Shown: positions 1 to 6,991 of the stretch, one piece after another | Layout: every line of letters begins with the position of its first letter | How positions within the stretch are numbered: position 1 is the first letter of the stretch | DNA from: an uncultured Erysipelotrichaceae bacterium | GTDB lineage: Bacteria > Bacillota_I > Bacilli_A > Erysipelotrichales > Erysipelotrichaceae | Assembly: GCA_937874965.1 (NCBI GenBank) | Contig: CALNCD010000029.1 | Coordinates: 1 to 16,330 of the forward strand | Reading direction: 5' to 3' | Length of the DNA stretch: 16,330 bases | Made by a program: the position numbers and the translations under genes | Notes under the pieces: generated by a model | Told to the model about the DNA's origin: nothing | The model's input: only the letters and a program-made list of their open reading frames with translations | Databases searched by the model: none

Positions 1-24
1 ACCCCCAGACTATCTGGGGGTTTT
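1..24 (+). terminator. GC-rich hairpin, possible terminator at the left edge
   Basis: A perfect 9-bp stem (ACCCCCAGA / TCTGGGGGT) with a 3-base loop CTA is followed on the plus strand by TTTT. It could end a rightward gene lying left of the window. On the minus strand it would form just downstream of the T-box terminator, preceded by AAAA; whether a T-run follows cannot be seen, so it may be bidirectional. Confidence 0.55.
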
Positions 25-30
25 AGTAAC

Positions 31-289
31 AAAAAAGCACGCTTATCCGTAAAGGATGAGCGTGCTCATGGTACCACCTTAGTTTACAGTGACTTCACAA
101 TCACTGCCTCTTCGAGTTCTGACAAACTCTATTGCGCTAACGGGCAACCCCGGAATGCCTTAGATTACTCCTCAGTCATTCAACTCCAAGACCATGTTCA
201 TTTCCTTTTCCACTGTCTGCTTTCACCTGAATCAGACTCTCTGCTTGCATTCCAGGAAACTACTTTTCTCTTCACTGTCTGTTATGTAT
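31..289 (-). promoter_or_regulatory. T-box leader (riboswitch), probably methionine-specific
   Basis: Read on the minus strand this is a tRNA-sensing T-box leader. The T-box core AAGGTGGTACC lies at 80-70; its TGGT predicts a tRNA with discriminator base A73. Stem III (CAGTGA/TCACTG, 106-87) sits just before it. Stem I shows AGTAG (264-260), the arms TTTCC and GGAAA, an apical GGTGAAAGC segment, and a specifier-loop GAAC followed by ATG at 195-193. That ATG is nine bases before GAG, the spacing usual in this class, and Met tRNA has A73. The intrinsic terminator is the stem AGCACGCT..ATCC / GGAT..AGCGTGCT (about 67-37) followed by TTTTTT. The gene it controls lies left of the window; a methionyl-tRNA synthetase or a methionine synthesis or uptake gene is expected. 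GTC (Val) one register further is the alternative specifier. Confidence 0.9.
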
Positions 290-295
290 AGGGTG

Positions 296-324
296 ATTAT
301 GCCCCACCTGAAAAATAAAGTCAA
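296..324 (-). promoter_or_regulatory. Promoter of the T-box leader
   Basis: On the minus strand, a -35 box TTGACT (324-319) and a -10 box CATAAT (301-296) are separated by 17 bases. This places the transcription start near 289, a few bases before T-box stem I begins, which supports both calls. Confidence 0.75.
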
Positions 325-381
325 GCAAAAAGATGAAAAAGATTCAGAAAGAGTGAAATCTTTTCAACAATCCGATATTCC

Positions 382-410
382 TTGAATTCCCGGCAAATAA
401 CCACTATAAT
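382..410 (+). promoter_or_regulatory. Promoter of the satD-DUF3307 operon
   Basis: TTGAAT (382-387), a 17-base spacer and a perfect TATAAT (405-410) give a strong sigma-A type promoter. The start point would fall near 417, inside the first palindromic operator, which suggests the promoter is normally repressed. Confidence 0.82.
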
Positions 411-484
411 GAACCTATAGAAGTTCATAATTAAAAATGAACCTGCATAAGTTCATTATTGAAAATGACTGTATTCAGGTTCAG
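409..484 (+). promoter_or_regulatory. Three tandem palindromic operators, 28-bp period
   Basis: Three 20-bp sites begin at 409, 437 and 465, exactly 28 bp apart. Sites 1 and 2 read ATGAACCT-N4-AAGTTCAT with N4 = ATAG and GCAT. Site 3 (465-484) is degenerate, keeping ATGAC on the left and AGGTTCA on the right. Site 1 overlaps the -10 box and start point; sites 2 and 3 cover the 5' leader up to just before the GGAGG at 490-494. The layout is that of a repressor array. The protein that binds is not shown by the sequence; the HTH-bearing SatD protein encoded next is one candidate. Confidence 0.75.
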
Positions 485-498
485 AGAGTGGAGGATGT

Positions 499-1164
499 AT
501 GCCTGTTTATTATGCCGTTATCGGTGATCTTATCCGTTCCAAATCGATTCAGGACCGGGGTAAAGCCCAAGATGTGCTGGAAGAAGTAATCGCCTCTATC
601 AATGCGAGGTATCACAATGACCTAGCTTCAAAGTTCACCATCACCCTTGGGGATGAGTTTCAAGGTGTTTTGAAGCATCCTGCCCATTTGTTTCAGTTGT
701 TGGACGATCTCGAAATCCAGCTCATGGATTACCCTTGCCGGTTTGGTATCGGATGCGGGACCATCGCGACTCGTCTGAACCCTGAGATTAGTCTCGGCGC
801 CGATGGTGAAGCATATTGGCGGGCTCGGCAAGCACTGAATGAAGTCCATGAGAACCATGATTACGAAATGACCAGGACCCGTTTGATCAGTGCGTCTTCA
901 GCGGATGTTACACGCAATGATCTTTTGTCATTATCAGATGCGATTAAGCGTCGTTGGAGTGATCTGCAGCGATCAACGTTCAAGGCTTTGTTGGAACAGG
1001 GAATTTACCGGGATCAGTTTGATCAGAAGCAATTTGCGCAAACTCTGGGTATTTCTCCAGAAACACTTTATAAGCGTCTGAAGAATTCGAGTATCAAGAC
1101 GTATCTGCGCAGCCGCAGTAATCTGCAGCAAACAATGGAGGCTGAATATGAGTCTCAACGCTAG
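499..1164 (+). CDS. satD: SatD family protein: cyclase-like N-domain with C-terminal HTH
   Basis: A 221-residue soluble protein of the SatD family, named after the streptococcal sat (secretion and acid tolerance) operon; its biochemical role is not known to me. The start is set by GGAGG at 490-494. Visible motifs, in order: a beta-strand ending in GD (D10) with R13; then GDEF (G51-F54) about 42 residues later; then a FGIGCG strand (82-87); then GADGEAYWRAR (100-110). This order resembles the metal-binding Asp pair, the GIxxG strand and the GxxVNxAaR segment of class III nucleotidyl cyclases; that comparison is my inference. Residues 150-205 form a separate helical domain with a helix-turn-helix (about 176-203, LGISPETLYKRL). 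The gene overlaps the DUF3307 gene by 17 bases, so the two are probably translationally coupled. The operator array upstream suggests tight control. Confidence 0.85.
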   Translation: MPVYYAVIGDLIRSKSIQDRGKAQDVLEEVIASINARYHNDLASKFTITLGDEFQGVLKHPAHLFQLLDDLEIQLMDYPCRFGIGCGTIATRLNPEISLGADGEAYWRARQALNEVHENHDYEMTRTRLISASSADVTRNDLLSLSDAIKRRWSDLQRSTFKALLEQGIYRDQFDQKQFAQTLGISPETLYKRLKNSSIKTYLRSRSNLQQTMEAEYESQR

Positions 1165-1963
1165 CGTACTGTTGCTGCTGATTGCGCATTTTCTAGGTGA
1201 TTTTCAGCTGCAGACCAAGGAACTTGCGGAAAAGAAGGTTCAGAATCCAGGTGCCCTGGCTCTTCATCTGCTGATTCATGCCGGACTGCTGGCTGGTGTG
1301 AATGGCGTTGTCTACGGATTAGTCGGCTATGACCCAGCTATGATTCAATCCAGTTGTTTTATCCTGATAACCCATGCCATCATTGATTTCATCAAGTATC
1401 TGGTGAACCGGCATACCGAAATACGGAAGGATCTGGTCTATTGTGCAGATCAGTTTCTGCATCTCCTGATGATTTTTCTGGCCAGTCAGTATTTTGGCGG
1501 CTTCAGGATTGATCAAGCGCACTTGGATCTGAGTATCCTGCGCTGGATACTTCTGGTTGTGCTGATTACCAAGCCGGCGAATATCACGTTTAAACTTCTT
1601 TTCAGCAAGTACAGCACGCAGCAATCGTTTATTCAGCCTGCCACTCAACGCGTGGCAATCGTTTCAGTGTCTGCGTTGACTGTGAAAGCTATTCCATTGC
1701 GTCAGCGTAAGCAAAGCAACGAGCAGAGTGCCACTGTATTGGGAGCAGGAGCACTGATCGGCACATTAGAGCGATTATTGACAGCCTTGTTGCTGCTGGC
1801 GGGTCAGTATACCCTGATCGGGATTGTGCTCACTGCGAAATCTGTTGCGCGATTTGATCGGATTTCCAAAGATCAAGCGTTTGCGGAATATTACCTGCTC
1901 GGATCACTTTTCAGCTTATTGTGGGTGGTCAGCTGTTATATGCTATTCTTTAATTCATTTTAA
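1148..1963 (+). CDS. DUF3307 family integral membrane protein
   Basis: A 271-residue multi-span membrane protein of the DUF3307 family, of unknown function. The ATG at 1148 has GGAGG at 1137-1141, inside the end of satD. Hydrophobic segments alternate with a striking set of polar residues: HFLGDFQLQ (H14, D18), HLLIH (H40, H44), HAIIDFIK (H76, D80, K83) and DQFLH (D101, H105). The C-terminal half carries IGTLERLL, TAKSVARF and EYYLLGSL motifs that I associate with the family. The repeated His/Asp pairs suggest a metal site or proton/ion pathway at the membrane, but no catalytic role is established. The overlap with satD implies the two proteins act together, perhaps as a sensor or enzyme and its membrane effector; this is inference. 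Confidence 0.83.
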   Translation: MSLNASVLLLLIAHFLGDFQLQTKELAEKKVQNPGALALHLLIHAGLLAGVNGVVYGLVGYDPAMIQSSCFILITHAIIDFIKYLVNRHTEIRKDLVYCADQFLHLLMIFLASQYFGGFRIDQAHLDLSILRWILLVVLITKPANITFKLLFSKYSTQQSFIQPATQRVAIVSVSALTVKAIPLRQRKQSNEQSATVLGAGALIGTLERLLTALLLLAGQYTLIGIVLTAKSVARFDRISKDQAFAEYYLLGSLFSLLWVVSCYMLFFNSF

Positions 1964-1981
1964 TAAACTCAGGTTTTAGGC

Positions 1982-2009
1982 TTGACTTCTTCTGAGGAAA
2001 GCGTAAAAT
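1982..2009 (+). promoter_or_regulatory. Promoter of the cobW-like gene
   Basis: TTGACT (1982-1987) and TAAAAT (2004-2009) are separated by 16 bases. The start point would lie near 2016, within the palindrome at 2013-2033. No convincing terminator is seen after the DUF3307 gene, so some transcription from the satD promoter may also reach this gene. Confidence 0.65.
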
Positions 2010-2012
2010 CAT

Positions 2013-2033
2013 AAATGCAAATACTTTGCATTT
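2013..2033 (+). promoter_or_regulatory. Perfect palindromic operator, probably for a metal regulator
   Basis: A perfect 9-bp inverted repeat, AAATGCAAA and TTTGCATTT around TAC, covers the predicted start point and ends right before the GGAGG (2034-2038). Its position fits repression. COG0523 genes are often controlled by Fur-family metal regulators, and an ATGCAA..TTGCAT core has been seen for some Zur regulators, so a Zur-like protein is the first guess. Confidence 0.65.
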
Positions 2034-2042
2034 GGAGGAACG

Positions 2043-3230
2043 ATGAATCAAATACCAATAACAGTGCTATGTGGTTACCTGGGTTCAGGTAAGACTACAC
2101 TGATGAATCATATCCTGAACAATCGGGAAGGCATGAAGGTTGCCTTGATTGTCAATGATATGGGTGCAGTGAATATTGATGCGGATCTGATTACGCAGGA
2201 AACGTCATTGTCAAAGACAGAAGAGAAACTGGTCTCGCTGAGCAATGGCTGTATCTGCTGTACCCTAAGGGAAGATCTCTTGATAGAGGTGTCAAAATTA
2301 GCGTTATCTGGACATTACGACGCCATTTTAATAGAAGCGTCCGGAATCAGTGAACCTATCCCGATTGCTCAGACGATTACCTTAGGCGTAGATGGAGAGG
2401 GCAGAGCGTTGAGCGAGTATTGCCGCATTGATTCCATGATCAGTGTTGTCGATGCCTATCGGCTGAGTACTGAATTCAACGGAGGCAGTGATCTGGCTTA
2501 TTTTCATGATGAACAAGTGGATGATCTTGATCATATCCTGAATCTTCTGATTGATCAGATTGAGTTCTGTGATACGTTGATTCTGAATAAATGTGATTTG
2601 GTCAGTGAAGAAGAGCAGCAGAAACTACTGACGATTCTCAGGCATCTCCAACCTCAAGCGGCTTTTATTACCAGTGTGCAATCCCGGGTTGCTTTGAGTG
2701 AAGTTCTAGGAACTCATCGCTTTGATTTTGAGAAGGCGATGGGAAGCGCCGGGTGGATCGAAGAGCTGGAAAACGCTGAGCATACTCCGGAAACAGAAGA
2801 ATATGGAATCAATTCCTGTGTATTTGAAGCGAGAAGACCTTTTCATCCAGAACGGTATGATCAATGGTTTGATACGCTAAGACCGGAGATTATTCGGACG
2901 AAGGGGATTATCTGGTTAGCATCCCAGAAGAATCTATGCATCAATTATTCCCAAGCCGGACGATCCATTGAATTGCAGCCGGCCGGCTTATGGCTGCAGT
3001 ACGCCGGGAAAAACGAACAGGCAGCCATGCTTGAACTGTATCCGGAAATCAAGGATACCTGGGATAAGGAAGTCGGAGATTGTATGATTCAATTGGTCTT
3101 TATCGGTTTTCAGCTGAAGATTCCTGAACTATTAGCGTCATTGGAAAGCTGCCTGCTGAATGACGAAGAGATGAGTGAAGACTGGTCCAGCTACACGGAT
3201 CCTTTTGAACAGCAAGGATTGCATCTCTGA
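2043..3230 (+). CDS. COG0523 / CobW-type GTPase, putative metallochaperone
   Basis: A 395-residue cytoplasmic G3E-class GTPase. Motifs: Walker A GYLGSGKT (11-18), NDMGAVNID (38-46), the metal-binding CICC (70-73), ASGISEP in the switch region and NKCD (182-185) for guanine specificity. The last third, from about residue 258 (CVFEARRPFHPERY), is the CobW C-terminal domain. Members use GTP hydrolysis to deliver a metal, often zinc, to target enzymes; the substrate here cannot be told. There is no long His-rich linker, which many zinc-linked members have. The gene has its own promoter, a palindromic operator and a terminator, so it is a single-gene unit. GGAGG ends four bases before the ATG. Confidence 0.9.
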   Translation: MNQIPITVLCGYLGSGKTTLMNHILNNREGMKVALIVNDMGAVNIDADLITQETSLSKTEEKLVSLSNGCICCTLREDLLIEVSKLALSGHYDAILIEASGISEPIPIAQTITLGVDGEGRALSEYCRIDSMISVVDAYRLSTEFNGGSDLAYFHDEQVDDLDHILNLLIDQIEFCDTLILNKCDLVSEEEQQKLLTILRHLQPQAAFITSVQSRVALSEVLGTHRFDFEKAMGSAGWIEELENAEHTPETEEYGINSCVFEARRPFHPERYDQWFDTLRPEIIRTKGIIWLASQKNLCINYSQAGRSIELQPAGLWLQYAGKNEQAAMLELYPEIKDTWDKEVGDCMIQLVFIGFQLKIPELLASLESCLLNDEEMSEDWSSYTDPFEQQGLHL

Positions 3231-3265
3231 TAGATCATTGATATCCAAAGAATTGCACGGCGTAT

Positions 3266-3303
3266 AAAAACGATCTGAGTCTTATAAATCAGATCGTTTT
3301 TTT
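3266..3303 (+). terminator. Intrinsic terminator after the cobW-like gene
   Basis: A perfect 13-bp stem AAAAACGATCTGA / TCAGATCGTTTTT with a 10-base loop ends in a run of seven Ts. It lies 35 bases after the stop codon at 3230. The A-run on the 5' side would let it work in both directions. Confidence 0.92.
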
Positions 3304-3749
3304 CTCGAATGGCCCCAAATGTGATCTGAAGTCACGGAAATTTTTAAAAAAAATACAGGCAGATGAACTGGTGATTCTGTCCAGAATTGCTGGAAGGGTG
3401 AAGTTGATGAGTGAAGACAGGCAACGGGGTTTGAATCATTAAAAACGTGAATTTCATAATGAGGCGAATACCGATTAAATTATAGTGTTATTCTTCATCT
3501 AAAGCCGAAGTGATGCAATATCGGCTTATTTATTTGAATAATCTGTAAAAAAAGAGAAATCAGCGGGATTATTTAGAAAAACCAAAAATGTACAATGAAA
3601 CTAATTGAATCAATTCAAAAATACCGCGCAAATAAAGTAAGGGCTATCAATTCATGATTTTAATGAGTCAAACAGTGTATTATAAAATGTAAATATCATC
3701 TATTTAGTATGATTTATCGTATTATAAACCCAAATTTTGATAATAAGTA
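3304..3749. other. AT-rich intergenic region, no clear gene
   Basis: This stretch holds no convincing gene on either strand. A stop-free plus-strand frame from about 3308 to 3442 could encode a short peptide ending RVKLMSEDRQRGLNH, but it has no good start or ribosome binding site. A weak hairpin lies at 3502-3527 and a short inverted repeat, TTGAATCAATTCAA, at 3605-3618. The right part is strongly AT-rich and probably serves as the upstream region of the adhesin promoter. Confidence 0.6.
3502..3533 (+). terminator. Weak hairpin, possible terminator
   Basis: A 7-bp stem AAGCCGA / TCGGCTT encloses a 12-base loop and is followed by ATTTATTT. It has the general form of a terminator but a broken T-run, and no gene precedes it in this window region, so it may instead be a remnant. 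Confidence 0.3.
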
Positions 3750-3778
3750 TTGACCTATCTAATAATAATTTATATAAT
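3750..3778 (+). promoter_or_regulatory. Promoter of the LPDTG adhesin gene
   Basis: TTGACC (3750-3755), a 17-base spacer and a perfect TATAAT (3773-3778). The start point would be near 3785, giving a leader of about 20 bases before the GTG start. This promoter lies inside the longest possible reading frame, showing that the TTG at 3750 is not the start codon. Confidence 0.85.
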
Positions 3779-3803
3779 TAAGATGAATTATGGAGGTATT
3801 TTT

Positions 3804-6800
3804 GTGATTAAAATTATAAAGAAAGCAGGCGCAGGTTTTGTTGCCCTCATCCTGGTGCTTGGTTTGCTGACGATCAGTCCCAATCAATTAAAGGCGGCTG
3901 AAGTCTCAACAGTCAGTGAATTAACCAGTGCATTAAGCAATGCGAGCGATGGCGAAACAATAACCCTGAGTTCGTCCTTTGTCCCTGGGAATGTCACGTT
4001 AACCAAACCGGCAGGGATATCTGTTACGGTCGATGGTCAGAATGTCGACTTCGGAAGTTACAGTATTACAGCCGCGGGTGCGGCTGGCGGTACATTTACA
4101 ATCAAGAACTTTAAGTTCGGGACAGCATCAAGCCGTGCCATCAATGTCTCATCTTCAGCCTTGACAGTTTTTGATAACATTCTCGTGGAAAACAGAAGCT
4201 ATACTGAAGATGGCGGTGCCATGTATATCAATTCTGGTTCAAGTGTCACTATCGTGAATTCATCGTTCTTGAATAATTCGTCGAATGGCAGCGGTTATTC
4301 CGGCGGTGCGATTGCTGCCAAAGGTTACGGTGCGACGTTAACGATTAAGAACTCTGTTTTTATCGGCAATAAAAACACACTCACAGGTCCAACGACAGGG
4401 GTCATTGGCGGTGAAGGTGGAGCACTTTGGTTCTATAACCCATATAGTTCTGCGAAGTTCTATATTGAAGACAGTTATTTTGCTCAGAATGAAGCAGTCA
4501 AAGATGTTGCTGCCGGTAAAAAGAGTCTGGCCGATGGCGGCGCGATTGCTTGGTTCAATGTCACCCAGGGAACCACGATTGATGTCAATCGGGTGACCTT
4601 TGATCGGAATATCGCCGGTGACGATGGCGGTGCGATTCTGATTCAGACGAATAGTAATATTACCAGCGGAATAACAATCCGAAACTCGACATTTGCGAAT
4701 AATATCGCCCAATCAATCGGAGACAGCGGACCATCCGGTGGTGCAATCCAGATCTATGCAAACGGCGGTCTTACCGAATCTAGAAGCCATGTAATTAATT
4801 TTACTCAAAACACGTTTTATGGAAATACTGCTGCCCGTAACGGCGGTGCGATTGCAGCAACCGGATATGGTATATACAAATCCTTTGCCAATATCTACAC
4901 CAATAATCTTTTCGCCGGTAATTCCAATTCAAACACCGGGTCAACCGCAGCCGGCACTCAGAATATATCGGATACTTCAAGTGCTGTTCAAGTCGGCGTG
5001 AATATCGGTTTTGACAACGGAACAGCAACAACAGTAACCGCGAGTCAGGTCTTTGGTGACTTTGGGTTCGGATTGACCTCTTATCTTTCGAATACAGCAG
5101 CCGGTTACAGTACATTGCGGATGATTGTTCCGACGATGCAGATTAAACCTGCAGGGCTTGCGGATAACACGGCAGGGGCTGCGTTGAGTACACTTGACCA
5201 GCTGTATCTCTTGCGCTCAACAACAGCTTCTGATGTTGGTTCACGTGAAATCGGCTTCTTGTACTTTGACGCCAACGGCGGTATCTTTGCCAATGAAACT
5301 GCGATGAGTGTCTACACTGGTCATCAGTATCAGATTATGAATGGAACTGACATTGTCGGTGTCTACGAGATTGCTGATTTGACAGGTGAAGTTTTATCCA
5401 AACCGTCTGATCCATCGAAATCAGGATATACTTTCAAAGGGTGGAGTCTAACCAATTCGACAACTGAAACCAATGTTATCCTGAGTGCATCAGAACTCAC
5501 GGATCTTATGAATAATACAGTGGAGGCAAAGACAGTCTATGCAATTTATGCGGATACCTTCACAGTCAAATATGATGGGAATGCTACAGGTGTCACCAAT
5601 GTTCCTGCATCTGAAGATCATGACGCCGGCGCAAGCGTAACTGTATCAACCACAATTCCAGTCCGTGATGGATATACTTTCGCAGGATGGAATACCAGCG
5701 CTGATGGTTCAGGCACGAATTATACAGGAAACAGCACCTTTACGATGCCGAGCAATGATGTGACTCTGTACGCGCAGTGGAAAGCAGTTCCTGCGAAGTA
5801 TTCCGTTGTTTATGATGGAAATGCCACCGGGGTAACAAACTTACCTGGTTCAGCTCAATATACCGAGGGAGCGACAGCAACTGTATCAACCACAGTTCCA
5901 GTCCGCGATGGATATACCTTCGCAGGATGGAATACCAGCGCTGATGGTTCAGGTACGAACTATACAGGAAACAGCACCTTTACGATGCCGAGCAATGATG
6001 TCACTTTATATGCGCAGTGGAAGGTGATTCCTGCCAAGTACTCTGTAATCTATGACGGAAATACCGCTGACCCGGTAACCGGGATTCCGGTAACTGTCCA
6101 ATATGAAGCAGGAATAACCGTTATCGTTTCTTCAACGACTCCTGCCCGTCCAGGGTATACTTTCAAGGGATGGAATACGGTTGCAGATGGTTCAGGCAAG
6201 GGCTATGTCGGGACGGATACCTTTGCGATGCCAAGCAATGATGTGACTCTGTACGCGCAATGGCAGCCGGTTGTTCCGGCAACGTATACCGTCCTCTATG
6301 ACGGCAATGCCACCGGGGTAACGAACATCCCAGGATCAACCGCCCACGAATCAGGCGCAGTCGTTTCTGTCTCATCAATGACTCCAGTCCGTGATGGTTA
6401 TACCTTCAAGGGATGGAACACGGCTGCGGATGGTTCAGGCACGAGCTATACAGGAAACAGCACCTTTACGATGCCGAGCAATGATGTGACTCTGTACGCG
6501 CAATGGCAGCCGGTTGTTCCGGCAACGTATACCGTCCTCTATGACGGCAATGCCACCGGGGTAACGAACATCCCAGGATCAACCGCCCACGAATCAGGCG
6601 CAGTCGTTTCTGTCTCATCAATGACTCCAGTCCGTGATGGTTATACCTTCAAGGGATGGAACACGGCTGCGGATGGTTCAGGCACGAGCTATACAGGAAA
6701 CAGCACCTTTACGATGCCGAGCAATGATGTGACTCTGTATGCACAGTGGACTAAGAATACAGATCCAGACCTTCCGGATACGGGAGATACCAGTTCCTAT

Positions 6801-6890
6801 ATCTTGATGGGTGCTTCTATTGCTTGTTTAGCAGGATTGAGTGTCTTGGCTATAACCAATATCAAGCGCAAGCGTGAACATCGTCAATAA
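3804..6890 (+). CDS. LPDTG-anchored surface adhesin: beta-helix plus InlB B-repeats
   Basis: A sortase-anchored surface protein of 1028 residues from the GTG at 3804, chosen because GGAGG (3792-3796) precedes it by 7 bases and a perfect promoter lies within the longer frame. A signal peptide (KIIKKAG, hydrophobic core, cleavage near LKA-AEV) leads into a right-handed beta-helix region (to about residue 490). This region has seven GGA[IML] motifs (codons at 4212, 4302, 4416, 4536, 4626, 4737, 4842) and FxxN turns, the pair of motifs typical of chlamydial Pmp-type repeats. After one degenerate unit come five InlB B-repeat/Flg_new units of about 80 residues (from 5559), each with YDGN, GYTFxGWNT and SNDVTLYAQW. 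The end is LPDTG (990-994), a hydrophobic span and a basic tail KRKREH. A role in adhesion is inferred from architecture only. It is a single-gene unit with its own promoter and terminator. Confidence 0.9.
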   Translation: MIKIIKKAGAGFVALILVLGLLTISPNQLKAAEVSTVSELTSALSNASDGETITLSSSFVPGNVTLTKPAGISVTVDGQNVDFGSYSITAAGAAGGTFTIKNFKFGTASSRAINVSSSALTVFDNILVENRSYTEDGGAMYINSGSSVTIVNSSFLNNSSNGSGYSGGAIAAKGYGATLTIKNSVFIGNKNTLTGPTTGVIGGEGGALWFYNPYSSAKFYIEDSYFAQNEAVKDVAAGKKSLADGGAIAWFNVTQGTTIDVNRVTFDRNIAGDDGGAILIQTNSNITSGITIRNSTFANNIAQSIGDSGPSGGAIQIYANGGLTESRSHVINFTQNTFYGNTAARNGGAIAATGYGIYKSFANIYTNNLFAGNSNSNTGSTAAGTQNISDTSSAVQVGVNIGFDNGTATTVTASQVFGDFGFGLTSYLSNTAAGYSTLRMIVPTMQIKPAGLADNTAGAALSTLDQLYLLRSTTASDVGSREIGFLYFDANGGIFANETAMSVYTGHQYQIMNGTDIVGVYEIADLTGEVLSKPSDPSKSGYTFKGWSLTNSTTETNVILSASELTDLMNNTVEAKTVYAIYADTFTVKYDGNATGVTNVPASEDHDAGASVTVSTTIPVRDGYTFAGWNTSADGSGTNYTGNSTFTMPSNDVTLYAQWKAVPAKYSVVYDGNATGVTNLPGSAQYTEGATATVSTTVPVRDGYTFAGWNTSADGSGTNYTGNSTFTMPSNDVTLYAQWKVIPAKYSVIYDGNTADPVTGIPVTVQYEAGITVIVSSTTPARPGYTFKGWNTVADGSGKGYVGTDTFAMPSNDVTLYAQWQPVVPATYTVLYDGNATGVTNIPGSTAHESGAVVSVSSMTPVRDGYTFKGWNTAADGSGTSYTGNSTFTMPSNDVTLYAQWQPVVPATYTVLYDGNATGVTNIPGSTAHESGAVVSVSSMTPVRDGYTFKGWNTAADGSGTSYTGNSTFTMPSNDVTLYAQWTKNTDPDLPDTGDTSSYILMGASIACLAGLSVLAITNIKRKREHRQ
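5559..6755 (+). repeat. Array of five InlB B-type repeats within the adhesin
   Basis: Five consecutive units of about 240 bp encode YDGN...GYTFxGWNT...LYAQW modules. Units 1 and 2 are close to identical in their second halves, unit 3 is the most diverged, and units 4 and 5 are identical at the DNA level. The gradient of similarity points to growth by repeated unequal exchange. Confidence 0.9.
6234..6719 (+). repeat. Perfect 243-bp tandem duplication (2 copies)
   Basis: The blocks 6234-6476 and 6477-6719 read the same at every base I compared, including silent positions, while the neighbouring repeat units differ at many sites. The unit is 81 codons, so gain or loss keeps the frame. This indicates a recent duplication or gene conversion, or possibly an assembly artefact. 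Confidence 0.92.
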
Positions 6891-6901
6891 TAGTTTTTCA
6901 T

Positions 6902-6927
6902 AAGCCACGATATCGTGGCTTTTTTTA
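6902..6927 (+). terminator. Intrinsic terminator after the adhesin gene
   Basis: AAGCCACGAT / ATCGTGGCTT forms a perfect 20-base palindrome followed by a T-run, starting 12 bases after the stop codon. Confidence 0.88.
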
Positions 6928-6991
6928 ACCGTGAAGAGTTTCCATCGTGGTGAGGAGCATAGTATGGTAGGATAAAAGAGAGGTGAAATCG

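Noticed and set aside
194..385. Plus-strand open frame of 63 codons
   Set aside because: It runs antisense through the T-box leader and its promoter, lacks a ribosome binding site, and the RNA structure explains the conservation better.
409..484. Regular repeats as a small CRISPR array
   Set aside because: The repeats are 20-bp palindromes with 8-bp gaps over a promoter, far too short for spacers and without cas genes nearby.
3750..3803. TTG at 3750 or ATG at 3783 as the adhesin start
   Set aside because: The TTG is the -35 box of a perfect promoter, and the ATG precedes the GGAGG; the GTG at 3804 has the right spacing and begins a proper signal peptide.
4801..5115. Minus-strand frame of 104 codons inside the adhesin gene
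   Set aside because: Shadow of the beta-helix coding sequence, with no start signal and Arg/Leu/Tyr-rich composition typical of antisense reading.
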